Assembly: GCF_024746795.1 (NCBI RefSeq)
Contig: NZ_CP080524.1
Span: 5,062,001-5,126,000 of the forward strand
Direction: 5' to 3'
Origin: Mesorhizobium sp. AR10
Lineage (GTDB): Bacteria; Pseudomonadota; Alphaproteobacteria; Rhizobiales; Rhizobiaceae
DNA: 64,000 bases
The first letter of the stretch is position 1. Each line of letters starts with the position of its first letter. The translations under genes and the position numbers were made by a program. Below the pieces are notes generated by a model. It was not told the DNA's origin, did not search any database, and was given only the letters and a program-made list of their open reading frames with translations. Below are positions 14,805 through 21,641 of this stretch, one piece after another.

Positions 14805-16052
14805 ATGGAAACCAGCGCTACCATCCTGCATGCGGATCTCGACGCCTTTTACGCTTCGGTCGAGCAGTTGCTCGATCCATCCTTGCGCGGCAAACCGATT
14901 GCCGTCGGCGGCGGTGTGGTGCTGGCAGCCTCCTACGAAGCCAGGGGTTTCGGCGTGCGTGGCGGCATGCCTGGGCGCAAGGCCCGCGAACTCTGCCCGC
15001 AGCTGCTCTTCGTCGGCGGTCATTTCAGTGACTACCAGCGGCTCGGCGACGCCGCCATAAAAGTGCTCGCCGATTTCACGCCTTTGGTCGAGCGGATTTC
15101 CATCGACGAGGCTTTTGCCGACGTCGCCGGCTGCACGCATCTGTTCGGTTCGCCGGAAGAGATCGCCGCCACGGTGCGGCGCCGTGTGCGGGCGGAACTC
15201 GGCCTGCCGATCTCGATCGGCGTGGCGCGCACCAAGCATCTGGCCAAGATCGCCTCGCAAGTGGCAAAACCCGACGGGCTGGTGGTGGTCGATCCCGCCG
15301 GCGAGCTCGCCTTCCTGCACGATTTGCCGGTCGGGCTGATGTGGGGCGTCGGACCGGCGACCAAGGCGCGGCTGGCCGAGATCGGCGTCGAGACCATTGG
15401 GCAATTGGCGAAGACGCACAGCGGGGCGCTGCAGCGGCTGCTGGGTCCGGCCGCCGGCGAAAAGCTCGCCGCGTTGGCGTGGAACCGCGACCCGCGAAAG
15501 CTGGTGACACATCGCCGGGCGCACTCGGCCGGCGCCCAGTCGGCGCTTGGCAGGAAACCGGCCGAAGAAAAAATCTTCGTGCCGGTGCTGCTGCATCTGG
15601 CCGACCGCGTCGCCAGCCGGCTGCGGGCCAAGGCGCGGCCCGGCCGCACGGTGACGGTGCGCGTGCGCTTCGCCGACCTTCGCGCGGTGACGCGCTCGGT
15701 GACATCAGACCAGCCGATTTCGGCCACCGCGATGCTGGCCGAGATCGCCGAGGATCTGGTGCGCGGCGTGCTTGCCGCGCACCCGGGCGAGAAGACCATA
15801 TCGCTGCTGGCGATTTCGGTGTCGCAGCTCGAGGAAAGTGCCGAGCTGCAGCTGGAATTGCCGCTCGGTCTCGACGACGACAAGCGGAGGCCCGGCACCA
15901 AAAAGGGCCTGGCGCGGTTTGGCGCCGACCGCGCCGTCGACAAGATCCGCCAGCGCTTCGGCAAGGACGCCGTCGGCTACGGCGCGGTGGCGCTGGAAGC
16001 GGCGCGTTCGGTGCCCGACGCGTTCCGGGAATTGGCGGAGAAAGAGCTGTGA
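14805..16052 (+). CDS. dinB: DNA polymerase IV, Y-family
   Basis: The 415-residue Y-family polymerase carries out translesion synthesis. The palm motif begins I-L-H-A-D-L-D-A-F-Y-A-S-V-E-Q with catalytic Asp, and the second catalytic pair is in R-I-S-I-D-E-A-F-A-D-V. A helix-hairpin-helix region (G-V-G-P-A-T-K-A-R-L-A-E-I-G) and the little-finger domain follow. The start ATG 14805 (M-E-T-S-A-T-I) is chosen because the ATG at 14736 lies inside the promoter/LexA box. SOS control by LexA is expected from the upstream box. Length and motifs are complete. Confidence 0.93.
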   Translation: METSATILHADLDAFYASVEQLLDPSLRGKPIAVGGGVVLAASYEARGFGVRGGMPGRKARELCPQLLFVGGHFSDYQRLGDAAIKVLADFTPLVERISIDEAFADVAGCTHLFGSPEEIAATVRRRVRAELGLPISIGVARTKHLAKIASQVAKPDGLVVVDPAGELAFLHDLPVGLMWGVGPATKARLAEIGVETIGQLAKTHSGALQRLLGPAAGEKLAALAWNRDPRKLVTHRRAHSAGAQSALGRKPAEEKIFVPVLLHLADRVASRLRAKARPGRTVTVRVRFADLRAVTRSVTSDQPISATAMLAEIAEDLVRGVLAAHPGEKTISLLAISVSQLEESAELQLELPLGLDDDKRRPGTKKGLARFGADRAVDKIRQRFGKDAVGYGAVALEAARSVPDAFRELAEKEL

Positions 16053-16151
16053 GGTCTGCGGACACGCTTTCAAAAAATTCGCCACTCGTGTCGGATTGGC
16101 CGAGTCCCGCTCGTCCTAGGAGTACAAATCGCTAATCATAGGAGAAACGAT

Positions 16152-16595
16152 ATGCCCAGCACCGTACGCCTGCACCGCGTTCTGACAACCAGCCCGGAAA
16201 AGGTCTATCGCGCATTCATAGAGGCGGATGCGCTGGCGAAATGGCTTCCGCCCAATGGTTTCACCTGCACGGTTGATCATCTGGAGGCAAAAGTCGGCGG
16301 TACATTCAAAATGTCCTTTCGAAACTTCACGACGGGCAACAGCCACGCATTTGGCGGCGAGTATCTCGAGCTCGTTCCGGGTGAACGCGTTCGCTACACG
16401 GACAGATTCGACGATCCCAACCTGCCGGGCGAGATACAGGTCACCGTGACATTGAAGAAAGTCTCTGTCGGCACGGAGCTGGACATCACGCAGGCGGGCA
16501 TACCGGACGCCATTCCAGCCGAGGCCTGTTATCTCGGCTGGCAGGAGTCGCTGCGAAACCTGGCAAAGCTCGTCGAACCCGAGATCAATCAATAG
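16152..16595 (+). CDS. SRPBCC / AHSA1-family protein
   Basis: This 147-residue protein has the AHSA1-like START fold: S-P-E-K-V-Y-R-A-F-I-E-A-D-A-L-A-K-W at about 15-32, and the central G-G-T-F and G-G-E-Y-L-E-L-V-P-G-E-R-V-R-Y-T motifs. The tail G-W-Q-E-S-L-R-N-L-A-K-L-V-E is the usual C-terminal helix. Such proteins bind hydrophobic ligands; the ligand here is unknown. A ribosome site (AGGAGAAA) precedes the start. It appears monocistronic. Confidence 0.85.
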   Translation: MPSTVRLHRVLTTSPEKVYRAFIEADALAKWLPPNGFTCTVDHLEAKVGGTFKMSFRNFTTGNSHAFGGEYLELVPGERVRYTDRFDDPNLPGEIQVTVTLKKVSVGTELDITQAGIPDAIPAEACYLGWQESLRNLAKLVEPEINQ

Positions 16596-16827
16596 AGGAT
16601 GATCGCGAAACGCCATGCGGCCCGACTGTGACATTGGAGGATGTCTCAGTCGGCCCCTAGCGGGTTTCTGGCGCGATTTCGAAGATTTATGCCCCGACAG
16701 CACCATTCTTGCGACCCCAGGGGAAGATGCAAATGAGGCAGAATCCGGGGTGTCAGAATGGCTCCGCGGCATGCGGTTGTAGTTAAGCCTCCTCGTTACT
16801 TCTGGTGGACGGAGCATGGCGGCGCGG

Positions 16828-16856
16828 TTGACAGCACCGGCATGTCTGTCATTATC
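16828..16856 (+). promoter_or_regulatory. Promoter of the tandem peptide genes
   Basis: A perfect TTGACA (16828-16833) lies 17 bases before ATTATC (16851-16856); the -10 is weak. The first peptide ATG is at 16879. Confidence 0.5.
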
Positions 16857-16878
16857 GCGTGACATTGGAGTGGGAAAA

Positions 16879-16974
16879 ATGAAGAAGACCTATTCGAAGC
16901 CAGTGCTTTTGAAAAAGGGCAAGCTGTCGCTCATCACGGCAAACGCTCCGGCTTCCGTCATTCTTCCGGCTTAA
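16879..16974 (+). CDS. RiPP-like precursor peptide 1
   Basis: A 31-residue peptide begins M-K-K-T-Y-S-K-P-V-L and fits the lasso-type leader rule Y-x-x-P-x-L-x-x-x-G-x5-T exactly (Tyr5, Pro8, Leu10, Gly14, Thr20). If cleaved one residue after Thr20, the core is N-A-P-A-S-V-I-L-P-A. That core has no Asp or Glu to close a lasso ring, no Cys, and no Ser/Thr cluster, so the modification class is open. The ribosome site is TTGGAG nine bases upstream. NCBI-style families call similar rhizobial peptides putative RiPP precursors. No lasso cyclase or protease gene is in the window. Confidence 0.75.
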   Translation: MKKTYSKPVLLKKGKLSLITANAPASVILPA

Positions 16975-16983
16975 GCTTAGCGG

Positions 16984-17001
16984 GCAACCCAGAGGGGTTG
17001 C
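16984..17001 (+). terminator. Hairpin after peptide 1
   Basis: GCAACCC (16984-16990) pairs with GGGTTGC (16995-17001). There is no T-tract, so it may be an attenuator or RNA-stabilising stem rather than a full terminator. Confidence 0.45.
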
Positions 17002-17078
17002 CTGTGGTGACCTTGGGATAGCATGTGCGCCACTCAGCTGGCGTCCGACATTATCCTGCGACATTGGAGAGTGGGAAA

Positions 17079-17174
17079 ATGAAGAAGACCTATTCGAAGC
17101 CAGTGCTTGTGAAAAAGGGCAAGTTGTCGCAAATCACGGCAAACGCTCCGGCTTCCGTCATTCTTCCGGGATAA
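17079..17174 (+). CDS. RiPP-like precursor peptide 2
   Basis: This 31-residue peptide is nearly identical to peptide 1. It differs at position 11 (Val for Leu), position 18 (Gln for Leu) and the last residue (Gly for Ala). The leader rule Tyr5/Pro8/Leu10/Gly14/Thr20 is intact, and the predicted core is N-A-P-A-S-V-I-L-P-G. Conservation of amino-acid sequence in a recent duplication fits a real gene but does not prove selection. The ribosome site TTGGAG is preserved, followed by G-rich spacing. Confidence 0.75.
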   Translation: MKKTYSKPVLVKKGKLSQITANAPASVILPG

Positions 17175-17183
17175 GTCTAGCAA

Positions 17184-17210
17184 GCAACCCGGATCGTCCG
17201 GAAGGGTTGC
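17184..17210 (+). terminator. Hairpin after peptide 2
   Basis: GCAACCC (17184-17190) pairs with GGGTTGC (17204-17210), with an extra inner stem (TCCGGA region). It is the same stem as after peptide 1 with a longer loop and no T-tract. Confidence 0.45.
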
Positions 17211-17296
17211 CTGTGGTGACCTTGGGATAGGATGTGCGTCACTGTCTTGAGTATCAGCTGACGTCCGATATTCCCCGCGACAAGGAGCTTTTGAAA

Positions 17297-17383
17297 ATGA
17301 AGAAGACCTACTCAAAGCTGCTTGTGAAAAGCGGCAAGCTGTCGCAAATCACGGCAAATGCTCCAGCCTCCGTTACGATTTAA
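17297..17383 (+). CDS. RiPP-like precursor peptide 3, diverged
   Basis: This 28-residue copy begins M-K-K-T-Y-S-K-L-L-V. It lacks one residue in the leader, removing the conserved Pro, so the Y-x-x-P-x-L rule is broken. The core region N-A-P-A-S-V is preserved, but the end is T-I instead of I-L-P-G. AAGGAG lies nine bases upstream of the ATG. It may be a decaying copy, or a variant with different recognition. It ends two bases before the stop of the convergent membrane-protein gene. Confidence 0.65.
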   Translation: MKKTYSKLLVKSGKLSQITANAPASVTI

Positions 17384-17385
17384 GC

Positions 17386-18573
17386 TCAGCGAGTAACCAC
17401 CAGATCGTCCAGCACGAGTTGCCAGTAGTGCCTCGTGGAAAAGCGCACGCGCGTCACCTGCGCGAGCATCGGCGCGTAGCGAACGGGCGTCAGCGCCGAG
17501 AGCGTGACGGCATCGCTGGCGATCAGCCGGTCTCCAAGCCAGCTCTCCACCAGGGCAACTTCCCCCTCGGACTTTGAACTCGCCGCAGCCAGAACGACCG
17601 AGTGAAATCCGAACGGCATATCGCTGCCGAATTCGGCCGGGTGTCCGCTGCTGGTATAGCAGGAGTGCTCTCCCGACACGTTGCCGTTCACATAGCCTTC
17701 GGCGTTGTTCACGTAGTCGCGCGAAATCGCATTCAGGTTGAACCAGGTGAACCCGGCATAACCGGATGGCACTTTTCGCAAGCCGCGCGTGGTGACATCG
17801 TCGAAACCGATCGTTTGCAGCGGCGCGTCGTTGGCGATGACGGCGATTTCGGGCGAGAGCAGGCCAAGGTCGGTCGGATAGGGTGACAGGGCCAGCCTGC
17901 GCGCGACGCCGCGGCCGGCGACGTCGATCGCGTCCGCATCGTCTGGGAGATCCAGGCGAAAATCGGCTGCATCGCCAAGCGAATGCACCGCCACGACCTT
18001 ACCGTTCCTGGTTGCCGAGACGGTCGCCGCCACATGGTCCGCCACGCGCCCGCTGAGGCGCCGTATCGGGAAAAGACCGACCGGCTGCAGCATCGCGTCC
18101 GAAACCAATCCCGTGGGCGAGCCGGCCAGCGGCTGAAAGTGCTGCGACTGGACCTCGTTGGCGCTGTTCGTGCGCCAGCCGGGTGGGATCGAAACCGTGA
18201 ACCGGTAGGTACCAGGAGAATGGATGGGCACTTTGCTGCGCTTGTAGGAAACGCCGAAATTGGCAAAGCCGTTGTTGTTGGTCCTCGCCGCCGATTTGAA
18301 GCGACCGCTGCTGTCGTGCAGCCTGACCATGATGCCGGCCATGGGCCGGTCGCCAAGCCCGTATCTGCCATCGCGATCGACATCGAAATAGACAAATGAC
18401 GAATGGTTGAGGATGCTTCGGCTGCGCGACCAATCCTGGCGCAAGGGGTAGTCGTGCGCCGGATTTACACGAAGCCGGGCCTTGCGACGAATACGCGCGT
18501 GCCGCCAGAACCAGGCGAGACCCGCCAGGATGACGGCGAGGGCCAGCGCGGCGAAGACGGTTGGCTCAGGCAC
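17386..18573 (-). CDS. Membrane-anchored protein with SdrD-B-like domain
   Basis: The 395-residue product begins at a GTG with an N-terminal membrane helix (about 5-23) and a basic cytoplasmic or juxtamembrane stretch. From about residue 60 to 160 there is an SdrD-B/Cna-B-like beta-sandwich (F-V-Y-F-D-V-D-R-D-G-R-Y-G-L-G-D, then G-I-M-V-R-L and Y-R-F-T-V-S-I-P-P-G-W). The C-terminal half is not recognised but looks like a beta-rich carbohydrate-binding type module. It probably faces the periplasm or cell surface. It lies convergent with the peptide cluster and downstream of the ATP-grasp gene on the same strand; a functional link is unproven. Confidence 0.65.
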   Translation of the reverse strand: MPEPTVFAALALAVILAGLAWFWRHARIRRKARLRVNPAHDYPLRQDWSRSRSILNHSSFVYFDVDRDGRYGLGDRPMAGIMVRLHDSSGRFKSAARTNNNGFANFGVSYKRSKVPIHSPGTYRFTVSIPPGWRTNSANEVQSQHFQPLAGSPTGLVSDAMLQPVGLFPIRRLSGRVADHVAATVSATRNGKVVAVHSLGDAADFRLDLPDDADAIDVAGRGVARRLALSPYPTDLGLLSPEIAVIANDAPLQTIGFDDVTTRGLRKVPSGYAGFTWFNLNAISRDYVNNAEGYVNGNVSGEHSCYTSSGHPAEFGSDMPFGFHSVVLAAASSKSEGEVALVESWLGDRLIASDAVTLSALTPVRYAPMLAQVTRVRFSTRHYWQLVLDDLVVTR

Positions 18574-18713
18574 AGTTGTCAGTCCCCGGCGTGCTCATTC
18601 GAACCTCCTGCGATGGGCCATGTTCATACATCGATTCTCCCGTTTGCAGACCAATCGAGCCGCCGACCGTGCAGGCGAAGCATGACAGGGCCCCCGCCAC
18701 CGACCGCGCGGCC

Positions 18714-19763
18714 TTACATGCGCATTTCGGCCCAGAAGCCGCGCTGCTCGGCGGTCTGTTTCAGGCTGCCGTGGCATTGATGGATGTCCAGGCCCGGGCC
18801 GGTGTTGGCCTCGACGATGACGATGCCGGCCTGCGTCAGGGCAACATCCCAGCCGACGAGGCCGGGATAAGGCAACAGGCCCGCTAGCCTCAGCATCGCC
18901 GATTTGACGGCCTGCCAGTCAGGTATGGTGGCGCCGCGAATCTGGACGCCGCTTTCGGGATGCGCTTCAAGGGAATCCCGCCGTCTGGTCCGCGCATTGT
19001 AGAACAGGCCGGCAGCCAGAACGCCGCTGTCGACGTCCACGCGGGCGGCGAGGCCGCCCCTGCCCGTTTGCCAGTTGTCGGTGGGATAGGTTGCCGGCCG
19101 GCCCATCTTCATCGTGGCCGCGAGCAAAGCTGCCCGGTGGTCCGAAAAGTGCGTGCCGGTCAGCACGCGCAGCGTGTTCAATGTCCGGGGAAAATAGGCT
19201 TGACTCCACGGTCCCTGCGCGATGACGTCCGAGACGATATAGCCGGTGGGATCGCTCCGGGAAAAGCCATCCAGCCATTGTCGTGGCTCGACGCGATCGC
19301 CGTTGACGAGGATGCCGTCCGGCACCTGGACCAGCCTCATGGCACCTTTCCCTTTGCCCTCGCCTGCGGGTTTCAGAAACAGTTCGCCTTTTTCGGCGAG
19401 AAGCGACAACAGCGCATCCAGCTCGAGGATTTCGCCAGTGAGGCTTATGAGCTGTCGCCCGGCAAGATAGTGGGTGGTCGGCGGCGCCACCGACGGCATG
19501 ACACGGTCGAGCCAGAGTTTTTGATCCAGCTTGTTGAAAAGTGCCTGCGCGAGGCGGGCGTTGAAGGTCGCCTTGCGTCGCCTTTCCAGGGTGAAGTTGA
19601 AGAAGTCATGCTCGCGGTAGGCCCGGTCTTCCAGCATCACCAGGCCTTTGGATGGATGGCCCTTGAGCAGGCTGCGCAGCCGCCAGCCAAGCGTCGGAGC
19701 GGAACCGGAAAATTCCACCTTGAGAAACGCTTTGTAAAACAACCATCGATGCACAATCGACAT
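18714..19763 (-). CDS. ATP-grasp enzyme, sugar-transfer-associated type
   Basis: This 349-residue protein matches the sugar-transfer-associated ATP-grasp family. The nucleotide-binding Lys131 is in E-L-F-L-K-P-A-G-E-G-K-G-K-G, and the metal-binding Asp306, Glu318 and Asn320 are in G-W-D-V-A-L...I-V-E-A-N-T-G-P-G. ATP-grasp enzymes join a carboxylate to an amine or thiol through an acyl-phosphate; the substrate here is unknown. The start at 19763 is chosen on family-like N-terminus; 19820 is possible. It may be co-transcribed with the SdrD-B-like gene 140 bases downstream. Proximity to RiPP-like peptides is notable because ATP-grasp enzymes modify some RiPPs. Confidence 0.75.
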   Translation of the reverse strand: MSIVHRWLFYKAFLKVEFSGSAPTLGWRLRSLLKGHPSKGLVMLEDRAYREHDFFNFTLERRRKATFNARLAQALFNKLDQKLWLDRVMPSVAPPTTHYLAGRQLISLTGEILELDALLSLLAEKGELFLKPAGEGKGKGAMRLVQVPDGILVNGDRVEPRQWLDGFSRSDPTGYIVSDVIAQGPWSQAYFPRTLNTLRVLTGTHFSDHRAALLAATMKMGRPATYPTDNWQTGRGGLAARVDVDSGVLAAGLFYNARTRRRDSLEAHPESGVQIRGATIPDWQAVKSAMLRLAGLLPYPGLVGWDVALTQAGIVIVEANTGPGLDIHQCHGSLKQTAEQRGFWAEMRM

Positions 19764-19837
19764 GTCCACCCCCGTGCCCCGGGGCAGATTAACGATTTTC
19801 GCAGACAATTCACGCGCCATCCGTCGCGCCGGTTCGC

Positions 19838-20719
19838 CTATTCGGGCGACGGCACCGGCGGCTTCGTCGTCACGGCGGCGCCGAAGGCCGCGGCAACCAC
19901 GGCGGCGATGCCTGCCAGTTGCAGGCCGCCCAGGATTTCATGCAGGAACAGGAAGCCTGCCAGCGCGCCCAGCGCCGGCTCCAGGCAGGTCAGCGTGCCG
20001 TAGAGCCTGGCCGACATCCGGGTCAGCGCCAGCATCTCCAGCCATAGCGGCAGGGCGCTGGAGAACAGCCCGACGACCAGCGCGCTGGCGAGGATCGACG
20101 GTGCGACCAGCGCCGGCCCCGCCTCAGCCACGCCGAACGGCAGCGACAGCACGGCGGCAATGGCCATGCCGTAGGCCGTGGTCAGGCCGCCAAGTTCGGG
20201 GCCCGCCTTCTGCGCAATGATGATGTAGAGCGCCCAGCAGCCGCCGGCCGCCAACGCCAGCATCACGCCGGTCGGATCGAGCGCCTGGCGCGAATGGACG
20301 AAGGGCGACAAAAGCACGATGCCGGCGACAGCCAGCGCCACCCAGGCAAAGTCGACGCCGCGCCGGGACGAGAACGTCGCCACCAGAAGCGGGCCGGAAA
20401 ATTCGAGCGCCACCGCGATGCCAAGCGGAATGGTGGTGAGCGCCGCATAGAACATAAGGTTCATCGCGGCGAGCGTCACCCCGTAGGCGAGCAGCCAGGG
20501 CCAGACCGCGCGCGACGGCCGCACCCGCCACGGCCGCAGCACGGCGGCCAGTATCAGCGCGCCGACGACAAGCCGCAGCGCCGTGGTGCCTTGAGCGCCG
20601 ACCAGCGGAAACAGGCCCTTGGCGAAGGTGGCGCCAATCTGGATCGACACCATGGCGCCGAGCAGTGCGGCGATGGGCAAAGGTCCCGCTTCGGGTTCGG
20701 CGGTTGGCGTCGACGTCAA
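19838..20719 (-). CDS. EamA/RhtA-type metabolite exporter
   Basis: The protein has 293 residues and ten predicted membrane helices in two EamA halves. The R-L-V-V-G-A-L-I-L and A-L-E-F-S-G-P-L segments match RhtA-like threonine/homoserine exporters. It should export amino acids or related metabolites across the inner membrane; the substrate is inferred. The start is a TTG at 20719 with GGGAGG ten bases upstream. A short 18-residue soluble N-terminus precedes helix one. Confidence 0.85.
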   Translation of the reverse strand: MTSTPTAEPEAGPLPIAALLGAMVSIQIGATFAKGLFPLVGAQGTTALRLVVGALILAAVLRPWRVRPSRAVWPWLLAYGVTLAAMNLMFYAALTTIPLGIAVALEFSGPLLVATFSSRRGVDFAWVALAVAGIVLLSPFVHSRQALDPTGVMLALAAGGCWALYIIIAQKAGPELGGLTTAYGMAIAAVLSLPFGVAEAGPALVAPSILASALVVGLFSSALPLWLEMLALTRMSARLYGTLTCLEPALGALAGFLFLHEILGGLQLAGIAAVVAAAFGAAVTTKPPVPSPE

Positions 20720-20904
20720 TTGGTTTCATCCTCCCATGCCGCCTTGAGCGAGCGTGGGAGCTATGGCCTCGTCCGCCGTGCCTGTCGTGAGGCACGGGAG
20801 ACTGCCTGATGGGGCAAGCGTGCGAAGGTCCAGCACGAACCAGAAGCTGCTCCATCTCCGACGGAATCAAGATGGGCCCTGGAGCGAGGCCGGTTTGGTC
20901 GATA

Positions 20905-21186
20905 TCAGTGCGGCGCGCCGCCGGGTGAGTGCAGGAGTCTCCAGGTCGAGCCGACACGACCGTTGAACAGAGATGCAAAATGTTTGGCGGCGACGTTCTC
21001 CAAGCCATCATCGACAAGAGCCTCAATGCTTCGTCGCATCAAGGCGTGCTGCATCTCGCGAGCGTGGTCTACGTCTGGCTCTCGCATTATTTCCATGACG
21101 TGGTAGGCCACGACAGGCTGGCCGAGGCAAGACAACAGCGTGCTCGCTTCGGCTGTCGCCGCTGCAACTGCTTCTTCGATCTTCAT
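20905..21186 (-). CDS. Small hypothetical protein
   Basis: This 93-residue helical protein (M-K-I-E-E-A-V-A-A-A-T-A-E-A) is not recognised. It has no signal peptide, two His in the middle (V-A-Y-H-V-M...V-D-H-A-R) and one Cys near residue 20. The ATG at 21186 has GAGGAG seven bases upstream, so the longer frame to 21261 is rejected. It sits upstream of the EamA gene with about 185 bases between. Confidence 0.5.
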   Translation of the reverse strand: MKIEEAVAAATAEASTLLSCLGQPVVAYHVMEIMREPDVDHAREMQHALMRRSIEALVDDGLENVAAKHFASLFNGRVGSTWRLLHSPGGAPH

Positions 21187-21641
21187 TCTGGCGCTCCTCA
21201 TCGAACATGATGGTGGCGCCTCCCGGTGAGACGACGGTATTCCGTCGCTTCCTTTTTTCAATTTCGGCTGTCGCGCACGAGCGAAAGCGGCAGGTGCGCC
21301 AGTGGAACAATGCTCCCTTGTCTCATGCTCCTGGAGCAGCTCGCCTCTTCACCAATCAGTATCCTCCAAGATACAATTAAAGGCGATCACATAGTTAATT
21401 GATGGTTAACGGGAACGCTCGAATCCTAAGCGTTTGGTGGCGACGTGGTAGGCTCGCCTTGCGCCAGAAGCGGACTCCCTCAACGACTTCGATTCCGGCG
21501 CCGCGGATAGTCTGCCTGATCTCTCCGGTCGTTCGGTGTGTGATTGGAACATTCGGCCCGTTGGAGGGGCGAGGACTTGCCGCCCCCGCCACTTGAAAGA
21601 ACGGTGATCGCAGCCGCCGTCTCAGCCCGGCCGCGCCGTCC
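21187..21641. other. Intergenic region, possible HTH gene remnant
   Basis: No confident gene is seen. A minus-strand frame at about 21395-21530 (G-E-I-R-Q-T-I-R-G-A-G-I-E-V-V-E-G-V-R-F) recalls the C-terminal end of short rhizobial HTH proteins and could be a remnant. The rest is AT-rich. Confidence 0.3.

Larger units (their letters stand above)
16859..17383 (+). repeat. Tandem duplication of peptide units
   Basis: Unit 1 (about 16859-17058) and unit 2 (about 17059-17276) each hold a 'gacattggag' leader, a peptide gene, a hairpin and a 'ctgtggtgaccttgggata' tail. Unit 3 (17277-17383) keeps only leader and peptide. The first two ATGs are exactly 200 bases apart. The leader 'gtgacattggag' also occurs at 16628 without a related peptide behind it. 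Confidence 0.85.

Noticed and set aside
16879..17383. Classical lasso peptide cluster
   Set aside because: The leader rule fits, but the core lacks the ring-forming Asp/Glu and no protease or cyclase gene is in the window.
16859..17383. CRISPR array
   Set aside because: The repeats are long peptide-gene units with only two to three copies, not short regular repeats with spacers.
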